DNA of 64,000 nucleotides from Bacillus thuringiensis (GTDB taxonomy: Bacteria > Bacillota > Bacilli > Bacillales > Bacillaceae_G). Shown here one piece after another: positions 35,817 through 44,539 of the stretch. Each line of letters starts with the position of its first letter. Within the stretch, counting starts at the first letter, position 1. The stretch spans positions 4,710,501-4,774,500 of the forward strand of contig NZ_CP012099.1 of the NCBI RefSeq assembly GCF_001182785.1, read 5' to 3'. The translations under genes and the position numbers were made by a program. The notes beneath the pieces are model-generated. The model did no database searches. It saw nothing but the letters and a program-made list of their open reading frames with translations, and was not told the DNA's origin.

Positions 35817-36887
35817 ATGAAACACCTCGTAATACTAGGTGGCGGCTACGGTGGAATGAGAATTCTGCAACGGCTACTTCCAAGCAACCAACTTCCGGAT
35901 GATGTACAAGTGACATTAATCGACAAAGTACCATATCATTGTTTCAAAACTGAATATTATGCATTAGTTGCGGGTACTATTTCAGAAACGCATATTCGTA
36001 TACCGTTTCCTGAGCACCCACGCCTCAATATTCAATACGGCACAATAACAAATATTGATCTCGAAGAAAAAGCGGTTCATCTCGATGGCGGCGAAGCGAT
36101 CCAATATGATGATTTAATTATCGGGCTTGGCTGTGAAGATAAATATCATAACGTTCCTGGGGCGAAGGAATATACACATAGCCTACAATCGATTGAACAA
36201 ACACGTAAAACATATGAACAATTAAATAGTCTAGAACCAAACGCAACTGTAGCAGTTGTTGGCGCCGGCTTAAGCGGCGTTGAAGTAGCAAGTGAACTTC
36301 GCGAAAGTCGTTCTGATTTAAAAATCTATTTATTTGATCGAAAAGATAGAATTTTATTCCCGTATCCAGAGAAATTAAGTAGATACGTAGAAGAATGGTT
36401 CGTAAAACATAAAGTTAATATTATAAGAAACTCTAACATTACAAAAGTGGAACCAAATATTGTGTATAACCACGATGAACCACTTGAATGTGATGCAATC
36501 GTCTGGACAGCTGGTATTCAAGCAAATGAAGTTGTTCGAAACCTTCCAGTTGAACAAGATGGTAGCGGACGGGTTGTCTTAACTAAATATCATAATATTC
36601 CAAACAACGAGCACGTTTACGTTGTAGGAGATTGCGCAGCACTTCCACATGCACCATCTGCCCAACTTGCTGAAGGTCAAGGAGAACAAATTGTCCAAAT
36701 ATTATTAAAACGTTGGAATAATGAACCACTCCCTGATGAACTACCTGTTATTAAATTAAAGGGTGTTCTAGGATCTCTTGGTAAAAAGCATGGATTCGGT
36801 TTACTCGCAAATCAACCATTAATGGGACGTGTACCAAGATTATTAAAATCCGGTCTTCTTTGGATGTACAAATATCATAAGGGTTAA
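35817..36887 (+). CDS. yutJ: NADH dehydrogenase-like flavoprotein YutJ
   Basis: A 356-aa pyridine nucleotide-disulfide oxidoreductase of the type II NADH dehydrogenase family. FAD motif LVILGGGYGGMRILQRLL, NADH-binding ATVAVVGAGLSGVEVASEL, IVWTAGIQANEVV and the second FAD motif VYVVGDCAALPHAPSAQLAEGQGEQ. It is shorter than YumB and has a basic C-terminal end (LLKSGLLWMYKYHKG). Electron acceptor unknown. AAAAGGGGTAATCCATC precedes ATG. It stands alone with its own promoter. Confidence 0.9.
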   Translation: MKHLVILGGGYGGMRILQRLLPSNQLPDDVQVTLIDKVPYHCFKTEYYALVAGTISETHIRIPFPEHPRLNIQYGTITNIDLEEKAVHLDGGEAIQYDDLIIGLGCEDKYHNVPGAKEYTHSLQSIEQTRKTYEQLNSLEPNATVAVVGAGLSGVEVASELRESRSDLKIYLFDRKDRILFPYPEKLSRYVEEWFVKHKVNIIRNSNITKVEPNIVYNHDEPLECDAIVWTAGIQANEVVRNLPVEQDGSGRVVLTKYHNIPNNEHVYVVGDCAALPHAPSAQLAEGQGEQIVQILLKRWNNEPLPDELPVIKLKGVLGSLGKKHGFGLLANQPLMGRVPRLLKSGLLWMYKYHKG

Positions 36888-36895
36888 TACTTTAC

Positions 36896-36922
36896 AGGCT
36901 GTCTACTATGTAGGCAGCTTCT
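36896..36922 (+). terminator. Weak terminator after yutJ
   Basis: GGCTGTCTAC / GTAGGCAGC with a TAT loop but only TTCTTT behind it. Confidence 0.5.
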
Positions 36923-37051
36923 TTGCATCAGTTTTTAAAAATTATCAGACACATCTTTCTCAATATGTATAATGATTTATTTTTCATTTTAATATTAAAA
37001 ACTATCGATGAATAGTGTATGCTATTTGTAAGTTGTTTTATTATTTCCTTT

Positions 37052-37080
37052 AAGACCGAATTCATTCGGTCTTATTTTTT
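37052..37080 (+). promoter_or_regulatory. Terminator-like hairpin in the spo0E-type leader (possible attenuator)
   Basis: AAGACCGAA / TTCGGTCTT around TTCA, followed by ATTTTTT, about 40 bases upstream of the Spo0E-like start codon. No gene ends before it. Confidence 0.6.
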
Positions 37081-37120
37081 ATGTGATAAATACTTTTATA
37101 GGAGGCATTACATTCCACTT

Positions 37121-37294
37121 ATGAACTTATCGAAACTAAACAATCGAATAGAAGCGAAAAAGAAAGAGTTAATCTATCTCGTTGAACGATACGGATTCAC
37201 TCATGATAAAGTGATTTCTTTCAGCCAAGAATTAGATCGTTTACTTAACTTACTAATAAAACTTAAAACGAAGAAAAAACGTTGTTCGTTATAA
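37121..37294 (+). CDS. Spo0E-family aspartyl-phosphate phosphatase
   Basis: 57 aa. Spo0E-like proteins remove the phosphate from Spo0A~P and delay sporulation. The short two-helix hairpin and the signature SQELDRLLNLLIK (S-x-x-LD) are present, with IEAKKKELIYLVERYG as the first helix. The frame is open upstream to 37019, but only this part matches the family. AGGAGG lies 15 bases before the ATG, an unusually long spacing, so a non-ATG start is possible (for example ATT six bases after AGGAGG). A terminator-like hairpin precedes it. Confidence 0.8.
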   Translation: MNLSKLNNRIEAKKKELIYLVERYGFTHDKVISFSQELDRLLNLLIKLKTKKKRCSL

Positions 37295-37349
37295 CCATTT
37301 CTCCCTCTTTTTTTGATACGATATAACTAGAATCAGAAAGGAGCGATTT

Positions 37350-38009
37350 ATGTTTATATTAAAAGACGTTATATATAAAGATATACTACACATTCCTTAT
37401 TTACAGATTCAAAAAGAAAAGATCACTTGCATTATCGGTGAAAGCGGAAGCGGAAAAAGCACGTTGCTTCGCATGTTAAACGATTTACAATCTCCAACAT
37501 CCGGCACAATTGAATATAACGGAAAATTAATTTCTGATTATCCGCCTATTCAATTACGTCGTGAAGTAGTTATGCTTGGGCAAACTCCACCTATTTTTGA
37601 TGGAACCATTAAAGACAACCTATTAATGGGACTTCGTCTTTCTGAAAAATCATTTCCAAATGATGATGCCCTACGGAGTGCGTTACAAACCGTTAGCTTA
37701 GACAAGCAATTAGAAGATAGCGCCTCCTCATTATCCGGCGGTGAAAAACAAAGACTTGCCTTTGCTCGTATTGTACTTATGGATCCGCCTGTTTATTTAT
37801 TAGATGAACCCACTTCAGCACTAGACAGTGATACAGAACGCCGCGTTATGAAACAATTTACTGAACTAGCACGAAAAAAGAAAAAAACAGTTATTTTCAT
37901 CACGCACTCGCAACAACTTCCAGAAGAAATTGCAGACGATATTATTGAAATTAGTAAAACAAACGGTGCAACTAGAAAGGAAGTGCTCTCAGTTGAAGGG
38001 CGTTATTGA
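37350..38009 (+). CDS. ABC transporter ATPase (FetA/YbbL-like)
   Basis: A 219-aa nucleotide-binding subunit. Walker A GESGSGKST is at 30-38, the Q-loop is in VVMLGQTPPIF, the signature LSGGEKQRLAFARI and Walker B VYLLDEPTSALD follow, and the H-loop is in VIFITHS. The partner permease starts inside its last codons. The pair matches E. coli FetAB (YbbLM), linked to iron export and oxidative-stress tolerance; that substrate is inferred. AGAAAGGAGCGATTT precedes ATG. Confidence 0.9.
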   Translation: MFILKDVIYKDILHIPYLQIQKEKITCIIGESGSGKSTLLRMLNDLQSPTSGTIEYNGKLISDYPPIQLRREVVMLGQTPPIFDGTIKDNLLMGLRLSEKSFPNDDALRSALQTVSLDKQLEDSASSLSGGEKQRLAFARIVLMDPPVYLLDEPTSALDSDTERRVMKQFTELARKKKKTVIFITHSQQLPEEIADDIIEISKTNGATRKEVLSVEGRY

Positions 38010-38790
38010 ACTCCAAATTTGGCAACTTGCCGCTGCCTATATTTTCATTCTTATTTTAATTGGACTCGTAAAATTAAAAGGAATACCTCGTGAGAAACAA
38101 ATTACGATTGCAACATTCCGTATGACCATTCAGCTCGTACTTGTTGCATATGTCCTTACATACGTATTTGAAAACAGTAATCCATTTTATACAATTGCTC
38201 TTATTACTTCTATTACTACCTTTGCAATTTTTAATATTTATAAACGAGTTAACATCCCAATGTCTAAAGAATTAAAACGAGTAGCTGCCCTTTCCATGGT
38301 CGCTGGATCAATTGGACCACTTCTACTATTTATTTTTGTTATTATCGGTCATGACCCTTGGTATGCTCCGCAATATATCGTCCCTATTACAGGAATGTTA
38401 GTTGGGAATGCCATGACTGGCGTTTCTCTCGGTGCAAATACGTTCTTAAACAATATGAAATCAAAAAGAGGTCAAATTGAAGGTGCACTTATGCTCGGCG
38501 CAACACCGAAAGAAGCTGCTGCTCCGCTCATTCGAGACGCTTTTGATTCTGCTATTTTACCGACGATCAATTCTATGGTCGGAATGGGGATTATAAGCTT
38601 ACCAGGCATGATGACTGGTCAAATATTATCCGGTGTATCACCATTCACAGCCATTCAATATCAAATCGCCATCATACTCGGTATTTCAGGAAGTACCGCT
38701 TTCGCTGTCATCATCTTCTTACAGCTCGGATATAAAACATTCTTTACTAAGCGATGTCAGTTGAAAGAAATTGACTATGGTGCACGGTGA
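37993..38790 (+). CDS. ABC transporter permease (UPF0014, FetB/YbbM-like)
   Basis: About 265 aa with seven membrane segments. Family stretches include KLKGIPREKQI, TFRMTIQLVLVAYVL, PITGMLVGNAMTGVSLGANTF, EGALMLGATPKEA and MVGMGIISLPGMMTGQILSG. No ATG start is close; a TTG at 37993 with AAAGGAAG ten bases upstream fits best and overlaps the ATPase gene by 17 bases, implying translational coupling. The earlier ATG at 37930 has no ribosome site. Confidence 0.88.
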   Translation: MKGVIELQIWQLAAAYIFILILIGLVKLKGIPREKQITIATFRMTIQLVLVAYVLTYVFENSNPFYTIALITSITTFAIFNIYKRVNIPMSKELKRVAALSMVAGSIGPLLLFIFVIIGHDPWYAPQYIVPITGMLVGNAMTGVSLGANTFLNNMKSKRGQIEGALMLGATPKEAAAPLIRDAFDSAILPTINSMVGMGIISLPGMMTGQILSGVSPFTAIQYQIAIILGISGSTAFAVIIFLQLGYKTFFTKRCQLKEIDYGAR

Positions 38791-38814
38791 ATCGTGCGTA
38801 GTTCACGATGAATG

Positions 38815-38950
38815 AAATTATATTAACGATTTTTTCAATATATCTATCATAACTTGCAATATATCAACGATTTTTCAAATATATCTATCATAACTCAGAA
38901 TATATCAACGATTTTGTACGAAATATCGATTTACCGACAAAAAGTGACAT
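38815..38950. repeat. Tandem 41-bp intergenic repeat, array 1
   Basis: Three units of the form AATATATCAACGATTTTTCA followed by AATATATCTATCATAACTCAG; the last unit ends with GATTTACCGACAAAAAGTGACA. A related two-unit array is at 56778-56868 and a lone end unit at 1298-1331. Confidence 0.8.
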
Positions 38951-38952
38951 AA

Positions 38953-38985
38953 TAAAAAGAGGAGGCTATTCGCCTCCTCTTTTTA
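38953..38985. terminator. Bidirectional terminator after the ABC pair
   Basis: AAAAAGAGGAGGC / GCCTCCTCTTTTT around TATTC. Confidence 0.92.
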
Positions 38986-38991
38986 TTTGTA

Positions 38992-39333
38992 CTACGCCTT
39001 CTTAACGAACTGTGATTTTAACTTCATAGCTCCGAAACCGTCGATTTTGCAATCGATATCGTGATCGCCATCAACTAGACGGATACTCTTTACTTTCGTA
39101 CCGATCTTCACAACTGAAGAAGTTCCTTTTACTTTTAAATCTTTAATAACAGTAACAGCATCGCCATCTTGAAGAACGTTTCCGTTCGCATCTTTTACAA
39201 CTTTTGCACCATCATTATTTTCAGCTTCTGCGTCTTGGCCCCACTCATGAGCACATTCTGGACATACGAAAAGAACGCCATCCTCATACGTATATTCTGA
39301 ATTACATTTTGGACAATTTGGTAAAGTAGCCAT
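38992..39333 (-). CDS. PhnA-family zinc-ribbon protein (YjdM-like)
   Basis: 113 aa from the ATG at 39333 (AACGGAGGAAATGAATTT before it). N-terminal zinc ribbon [16 protein letters not shown]...[10 protein letters not shown] with two CxxC pairs, then the PhnA core [29 protein letters not shown] and the ending [19 protein letters not shown]. The name comes from an E. coli gene near phosphonate genes; it is not required for phosphonate use there, and the role is unknown. Monocistronic. Confidence 0.9.
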   Translation of the reverse strand: MATLPNCPKCNSEYTYEDGVLFVCPECAHEWGQDAEAENNDGAKVVKDANGNVLQDGDAVTVIKDLKVKGTSSVVKIGTKVKSIRLVDGDHDIDCKIDGFGAMKLKSQFVKKA

Positions 39334-39492
39334 AAATTCATTTCCTCCGTTCATTATTTATACGTAAAAATCAAAATTGATGTTTACATCTCGATAAATA
39401 AAATTTGTATAGCATTTCTTTATAGTGCCATAGTCTCACGTTATTGACAAGCCTACCTCAAATTCTCATTTTTTATTGTATTTTACAAATTT

Positions 39493-39774
39493 TCAATTCG
39501 TATGCCTTTTTTCTATTTGTTCTTCTACTAATTTTAAAAATCTTCGTTGTGCATTTTTATTTTTTACGAGCAATCGAACTCTTAACTTACTTTGTAAATA
39601 TGAACGAACTTTGTAGTTCGTAATAAATAATTTTCGATACTTCTCGTCTTCATACATCATTCGAAACCATTCATACTGCTGCAAGTAAAGTATGTTAGCA
39701 TCAATCTTTTTCGTGTGTAAACCCGTACTTAAACTAATAGATCCTATTAGAGCTTCTATTAATGCTGAAATCAT
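39493..39774 (-). CDS. Small basic protein of unknown function
   Basis: 93 aa from ATG 39774, set by AGGGGGAGAGAA. An N-terminal hydrophobic segment (MISALIEALIGSISLSTGLH) is followed by a basic, aromatic-rich helical region (WFRMMYEDEKYRKLFITNYK, LRVRLLVKNKNAQRRFLKL). No family is recognised. It precedes no obvious partner; the next gene upstream is the DUF2628-like membrane protein on the same strand. Confidence 0.65.
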   Translation of the reverse strand: MISALIEALIGSISLSTGLHTKKIDANILYLQQYEWFRMMYEDEKYRKLFITNYKVRSYLQSKLRVRLLVKNKNAQRRFLKLVEEQIEKRHTN

Positions 39775-39793
39775 TTCTCTCCCCCTAATAAAT

Positions 39794-39824
39794 AAAAGAA
39801 GAACCTTCACAAGATTCTTCTTTT
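39794..39824 (-). terminator. Terminator of the DUF2628-like gene
   Basis: AAAAGAAGAA / TTCTTCTTTT around 11 bases, with a T-rich tail on the minus strand. Confidence 0.6.
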
Positions 39825-39843
39825 CAAAATGAACGAGTTCCCT

Positions 39844-40632
39844 CTAGAAACCCCAATTATTTTCTTCAATATAAATTTGATATTCTTCTACTTCTTCTTC
39901 ACTTAACTTCTTATTATTTTCATATACCTCTTGCCACTCGAAATAATCTTCATCGAAATAAACAGCAAATTTAATTTTCACGTTTTTCTTCTCTGTATAA
40001 TCATAGCCAGTAAACTCTACTACATCATAATCTTTTTCTTTCTTCACAAACTTCCAGGTTGGATTATCAGTCATAATCTCTAAAGTAACCCCTTCACCAG
40101 TTGAACGAACAACGTTTTTAATATTCGGCTCAGTTGGTAAAAGAGAAAGTCCGAGCATAGCTCCGCCAAACACAATCCCGACTATAACTTGTAAACCAAT
40201 CATACCAGCTACACTAGCGCCACCCTTAGATTGTAAGAAATACGCCTTCTTATGATCAGGCGCATCTTCTCCCTTACGAAAAACACGAACAGCATGCTTA
40301 TAATATAAACGGTTTCCTTGCCATCCAGTAAATATCATCATTCCTAATTGAAGAGCTAAACTAAATGTTACATAAATCCCCTCTGGAATATCTATAAAAG
40401 GGGTTATAACTATACTAGGTATAGCCAATAACGCAAATATAATAAATAACTTATACATTTTGCGATAAGCTAACCAAAAGGTTGGGAAGAAAAAGGCTAC
40501 CCAATTCCATGTATTCCCTTGCGCAGGGTTTTCTACTTTACCCCACTTAAAATCATAATAAGCTGTATTCTTTTGAACAACTTTATGTAATTCTTGTTGA
40601 GAAATTGTTTCTTGTAAAACAGTGTCCTTCAC
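39844..40632 (-). CDS. DUF2628-like membrane protein
   Basis: About 262 aa. A soluble N-terminus with TAYYDFKWGKVENPAQGNTW leads to the DUF2628 hallmark WNWVAFFFPTFWLAYRKMYK and three to four membrane segments (about 45-180). A C-terminal soluble domain (180-262) ends in an acidic tail. The GTG at 40632 is nine bases after AAGG; ATG codons at 40641 and 40638 are too close to it. Function unknown; DUF2628 proteins often sit in secretion or stress contexts. Confidence 0.75.
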   Translation of the reverse strand: MKDTVLQETISQQELHKVVQKNTAYYDFKWGKVENPAQGNTWNWVAFFFPTFWLAYRKMYKLFIIFALLAIPSIVITPFIDIPEGIYVTFSLALQLGMMIFTGWQGNRLYYKHAVRVFRKGEDAPDHKKAYFLQSKGGASVAGMIGLQVIVGIVFGGAMLGLSLLPTEPNIKNVVRSTGEGVTLEIMTDNPTWKFVKKEKDYDVVEFTGYDYTEKKNVKIKFAVYFDEDYFEWQEVYENNKKLSEEEVEEYQIYIEENNWGF

Positions 40633-40940
40633 GTACATCATCCTTTTCTTATTTCTATATACATTTATTGTATATGGACAAAATGAAGGAATCTAACAAA
40701 AAGTACACATATTTCATAAAATTGAACGGAAATCGAATATATTCCGACAATTATCCGTTTCTTATTTCATTTTACTTTTAAATATATTAAAATAATCATG
40801 TATCATATATTTAATACACTAAGTTAATTATTTTATATATTCACTAAAAAGGATGCATCAAAATCATTTTTATACATCTTTTTTAGTGAATATATACTAC
40901 TATTTTAAAACAAACATCTCGACTTAAGAGAGCTCACAAA
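40633..40940. other. Intergenic region with a long inverted repeat
   Basis: About 300 AT-rich bases. The main feature is the 22-bp inverted repeat at 40834-40896; the rest shows no gene. Confidence 0.6.
40834..40896. repeat. 22-bp near-perfect inverted repeat
   Basis: Arms 40834-40855 and 40875-40896 (core ATTCACTAAAAAGGATG / CATCTTTTTTAGTGAAT) differ at one G-T position and flank a 19-base loop. It lies beyond the stop of the propeller gene but lacks a proper T-run after the stem. Confidence 0.8.
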
Positions 40941-42599
40941 TTAACCTTCTATTATTTCAAACATATTTCCACTTACACAACTAATGAATAGTCCATTATT
41001 AACTTCCTCAATTGATACAATAAAATCTATTACAACAACATTTTTAGGAAGTTTAATTATATCTTTTACTTCGCCACATTCAGCATCAAGTATTATCAAT
41101 TCTAAATTTGAAGTTGCAATGTAAATTTCTCCATCTTTATATAACAGAACCTCTGTAATATCATGTAGAATAGTATTGTTCCAAAGCACTTTACCTGTTT
41201 GAATATTAATACCACAAATTCTGCCTTCTCCTAAGGACAATACCATCATCTCTCCGATAAGAAATGGAGGCAATTCAATTTCAAAAGACATATTTACTTC
41301 ATATAACTTTTGACCGCTCTTATGATCATAACATTGTATTTGTCTACTTACCCCTTCATATCCATACTCAGTTCTTGTTAATAGTATTGTCGCTTCCGTT
41401 GATCCAATGCAAGCGTACCATACCTCATCAAAAGCTTTTTCGAAAATTAAGTTACAACCTTCTTTTCCATATTCCCACTTTTGTAATACCTCTATTGCTA
41501 CACATATAAAATGTTCATTAGTTAAAGTAACTGGTTCATTTGGATTACAATCTTCAATCATTTGTTTCCATAGTGTAGAAGCGTTTAATAATTGAATGGC
41601 AATTGCAACATTACTATATGCATCAACTTCGCCATCTTCATCAAAAGGATTCCCTGCTAATACATAGTAATCTGGGCCAAGATGGCACTGCAATTTTTCT
41701 CCTCCGACTCGAACATTCTTTTCCCATACTTTTACTCCACTTTCAAGCTCTAATAAAACATTGTAGCCTTCTTGTGTAATAACTAGTAAACGTGGTAACT
41801 CTTCTCCCGTAGTTTTTACATCTTGTATAATATGCCCTTCTATTTCTAAATCCCATAGAAGCTCTCCACAACTTGATGAAATAGCATACAATTTCGCAAT
41901 ACTTTCTCCAAATCTATTTGCATGCCAAATAATTACGACACCATTCACAGTAATGCAATTACAATCTTCTACTATTGGAATACGGCACTGCCAAATCTCT
42001 TCTTTCGTTTCACTATCGAGTTTACGAATTCTGTGGTTATTTTCCTCTACATAAAAGATACTCTTCTTATCATGAGATAGTACCGGAGTAAATATCGGTT
42101 CAACCTCTCTCCCTTTTAAATACTTCCATTTTAATTCATACTTGTCACTTGTAGAATGATAAGTTCGATACATAATTTCGTCATTTCCATTTACAAGTTT
42201 AGGAACAAATGGATCAATTTCTAACATTCTATGGTAAGCATCTTTGATTCGAAAAGAATCAACTCCACTCATGTAAATCTGCCCTATCTCCTTTTTAAGA
42301 AACGAAAAGAGTACTCGTAAAAATTGCTCGCTATCAACACTAGCTAACTTCTTGCCTCTCTGATTAATAATGAGAAACTCCCCATCTTTCTTCTTAAATT
42401 CCATCTTTTTTTCATATTCATTTAAGAAAATTGTAGCGTCATCATATTTAAAAACCTCGATACAAGCATCAAACAACTGACAAATCGGTCCTATTATGTC
42501 TGTTTTTTCTTCAAACACAATTCTCTCATCTATACTAAGTACTATTTCTCCAGCATTTTCTGTCGGCAGTTTATTTAGTTCGATTTGAAACTTTTTCAT
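40941..42599 (-). CDS. PQQ-like beta-propeller repeat protein
   Basis: About 552 aa from ATG 42599 (AAAAGGGAGGAAATA before it). Repeated blades read LDSETKEEIWQCRI, ISSSCGELLWDLEI, LESGVKVWEKNV, NIQTGKVLWNNTI and LDAECGEVKDIIK, the L-x-x-x-x-G-x-x-x-W signature of PQQ_2/quinoprotein-like propellers. There is no signal peptide, so it is cytoplasmic, and no PQQ-dehydrogenase metal site is seen. It is probably a protein-interaction propeller. Just downstream of the SMI1-type gene on the same strand (31 bases), possibly one unit with the immunity-like cluster. Confidence 0.8.
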   Translation of the reverse strand: MKKFQIELNKLPTENAGEIVLSIDERIVFEEKTDIIGPICQLFDACIEVFKYDDATIFLNEYEKKMEFKKKDGEFLIINQRGKKLASVDSEQFLRVLFSFLKKEIGQIYMSGVDSFRIKDAYHRMLEIDPFVPKLVNGNDEIMYRTYHSTSDKYELKWKYLKGREVEPIFTPVLSHDKKSIFYVEENNHRIRKLDSETKEEIWQCRIPIVEDCNCITVNGVVIIWHANRFGESIAKLYAISSSCGELLWDLEIEGHIIQDVKTTGEELPRLLVITQEGYNVLLELESGVKVWEKNVRVGGEKLQCHLGPDYYVLAGNPFDEDGEVDAYSNVAIAIQLLNASTLWKQMIEDCNPNEPVTLTNEHFICVAIEVLQKWEYGKEGCNLIFEKAFDEVWYACIGSTEATILLTRTEYGYEGVSRQIQCYDHKSGQKLYEVNMSFEIELPPFLIGEMMVLSLGEGRICGINIQTGKVLWNNTILHDITEVLLYKDGEIYIATSNLELIILDAECGEVKDIIKLPKNVVVIDFIVSIEEVNNGLFISCVSGNMFEIIEG

Positions 42600-42629
42600 T
42601 ATTTCCTCCCTTTTAATCACATTGAAATA

Positions 42630-43013
42630 CTATTTTATTTCTCGCACATTCCCCTTCACTTTCTCAATAATATCTTCTATACGTTCCGCTATACATTCCA
42701 GCTCCCAGTCTCCCTCACCGTGCATAGCTGTATAAACCGGACAATCCTCATCATTACTATCTACAAAAATCGGGTCTCCAAGATATGAATCTATCCCTAT
42801 TACAATCCATCCTTCTTTCCAATCTCCTTCTTCATTCCCGACTAAGCTTTGTCCTTCTTCATCAAAACTATAACCAAGTTGCCCTTCTTCTATTTCTTCA
42901 CTATTAAACAATTCTATCGTCATAGGTTCAGATTCATACTCTAGCTCAATTTCATTATCCTCAGCACGATCTACATGTGCTAAAAGTTGTTTAATTTTAT
43001 TATGGTTAATCAT
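42630..43013 (-). CDS. SMI1/KNR4 (SUKH-like) protein, acidic
   Basis: A 127-aa, strongly acidic protein. GWIVIGIDSYLGDPIFVDS and the ending VYTAMHGEGDWELECIAE fit the SUKH (SMI1/KNR4) fold, in which many members are immunity proteins against polymorphic toxins. No toxin gene is adjacent. TGGAGAAGATAAC precedes ATG. It is followed by the propeller gene and preceded by the DUF7660 gene, all on the minus strand with short gaps. Confidence 0.78.
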   Translation of the reverse strand: MINHNKIKQLLAHVDRAEDNEIELEYESEPMTIELFNSEEIEEGQLGYSFDEEGQSLVGNEEGDWKEGWIVIGIDSYLGDPIFVDSNDEDCPVYTAMHGEGDWELECIAERIEDIIEKVKGNVREIK

Positions 43014-43049
43014 GTTATCTTCTCCATTCTATCTTTTTAAAATCTAATT

Positions 43050-43304
43050 TTATTCATAATGAGCTGCCGCAAGTAACATTTGAGCAATAAACTTCCATGG
43101 AATATTTTCTGGAAACTTCTCTCCTTGATTTATATAAACCGATTCACAAGAACCTAACCAACTATTTAATGCCTCTAAATAAGTCTCTACCTCTACATTT
43201 TCCCATTCATCTTTATTCACTTTAAAATCCTTTTGGAGGTATACAAGAAATTTTAATAAATCTTCTTTAGAATTTACGTGATCGAGGTATTCATACACAT
43301 CCAT
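43050..43304 (-). CDS. DUF7660-like small protein
   Basis: 84 aa with the layout of DUF7660: SKEDLLKFLVYLQKDFKVN, DEWENVEVETYLEALNSWL and the ending WKFIAQMLLAAAHYE. Such proteins occur in toxin-immunity gene clusters; the function is not known. ATG at 43304 follows GGGAGGGACGGAGT. Upstream of the acidic SUKH gene by 36 bases. Confidence 0.75.
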   Translation of the reverse strand: MDVYEYLDHVNSKEDLLKFLVYLQKDFKVNKDEWENVEVETYLEALNSWLGSCESVYINQGEKFPENIPWKFIAQMLLAAAHYE

Positions 43305-43393
43305 ACTCCGTCCCTCCCTCTATTGCGTGTTATCTAAACTAACTATAATATATGACATAAGATTCTTAAAACTATTATTTGAGGTGACCGAAT

Positions 43394-43864
43394 ATGAAGA
43401 GTACAATTTGGGCAGACGATGACTATTTAAAACTAGCACCCATTAACGATGAACTAATCAAAAAAGCAGAAGAAGTACTGAACGTAAAGCTTCCAGAATC
43501 ATACATAAACCTTCTAAAAGAACAAAATGGGGGAACTCTTCGTCTTGATACTCACCCTACTTCAGAGCCGAATTCTTGGGCAGACGATCACGTTAATGTT
43601 TCTGGCTTATATGGCATTTCTTTTGATGAAAATGAATCTAGTATTTTAGAGAGCCGTTATTTAATTCAGGAATGGGAAATGCCTGAGAATCTCGTACTCT
43701 TGTCTGGTGATGGACATACATGGATTGCATTAGACTATCGAAATGTAGCTGAAAATCCCCCAGTTATATTTATCGATAATGAGTTTGAGGAAATTATTGA
43801 ATTAGCACCTAACTTTGAAAGTTTCTTACAAAACTTAACTACGTATGAATATGACGAAGAATAA
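43394..43864 (+). CDS. SMI1/KNR4 family protein
   Basis: A 156-aa complete SMI1/KNR4 (SUKH-1) domain: IKKAEEVLNVKLPESYINLL, KEQNGGTLR, the long insertion around SWADDHVNVSGLYGI, and LLSGDGHTWIALDYR with IFIDNEFEEIIELAPNFESFL. In bacteria this fold is mostly the immunity partner of contact-dependent or secreted toxins. ATTTGAGGTGACCGAAT sets the start. The downstream DUF4304 gene overlaps its last 20 bases, so both were probably co-translated. Confidence 0.88.
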   Translation: MKSTIWADDDYLKLAPINDELIKKAEEVLNVKLPESYINLLKEQNGGTLRLDTHPTSEPNSWADDHVNVSGLYGISFDENESSILESRYLIQEWEMPENLVLLSGDGHTWIALDYRNVAENPPVIFIDNEFEEIIELAPNFESFLQNLTTYEYDEE

Positions 43865-44489
43865 GTCTCGCTCTAAAAAGGATCGAGATTTCATTACAAA
43901 TTTACACGCCACTTTAAAACCACTCGGCTTTAAGAAAAAAAGACATACATTTTTCATAGCTGAAAATGGATTTTATAAGCTCATTAACATACAAAAAAGC
44001 CAGTTTGGAGATGACTTTTATATAAATATAGGAGTCCACCCTATCGGTCTACCGCAGCTTATTACAAACCAATTACAATTAAAAGAAAACATTTCAATAT
44101 TCGATTGCATTCTACAAACGAGAATAGAGCCTATACATATCAAACAGAACTAGTTATTGCATAATGTTTCACATGAAACTATCGAAATTCCGAATTACCT
44201 TTCTACTATTTTCGACTGGTTTCAAACGTGGGCATCTTATGAAAATTTAGTGGAAACAAATATACATTCCATTACTCCTGTACTAGCTGTCGTTCCAATA
44301 TTACGAGAAAAAGCGTTTCTACTTCTTACTTGTTTTTCTTTCTACAAATTAAAACAGTACGAACAAGCTACTCGCTACTTACAGCAATATTTACATTGCG
44401 CCGTGCATCTGAATACCGAGGAAAAAGAGCCCCTATTCTTTCATGAAGTTGATATGTATATGAAAAAGCTAGTAGAAAGTGCAATGTGA
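43845..44489 (+). pseudogene. DUF4304 gene interrupted by an in-frame TAG
   Basis: The frame from 43845 encodes DUF4304 features (LKPLGFKKKRHTFFIAENGF, YKLINIQKSQFGDDFYINIG) and stops at TAG 44151-44153. The very next codons in the same frame (44154-44489) continue as a plausible C-terminal half (IPNYLSTIFDWFQTWASYEN, YLQQYLHCAVHLN). Joined, the protein would be about 213 aa. A single C-to-T or similar change in a CAG-like codon explains it. Either a recent nonsense mutation or a sequencing error; the first 102 aa may still be made. Confidence 0.75.
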
Positions 44490-44520
44490 TTTCACATTGT
44501 GCTTTCTACTAGTGCTTTAT
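44469..44520. terminator. Strong hairpin at the end of the DUF4304 gene
   Basis: CTAGTAGAAAGTGCAATGTG pairs with the complementary arm ending CTTTCTACTAG with two wobble pairs; the T-run after it is weak. Shared by the convergent gene. Confidence 0.65.
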
Positions 44521-44539
44521 CACAATTTTATATCCTATC

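Noticed and set aside
44157..44489. The 110-codon second half of the DUF4304 frame as an independent gene
   Set aside because: It begins only at a TTG three bases after the TAG, without ribosome site, in the same frame as the first half; a split gene explains it better.
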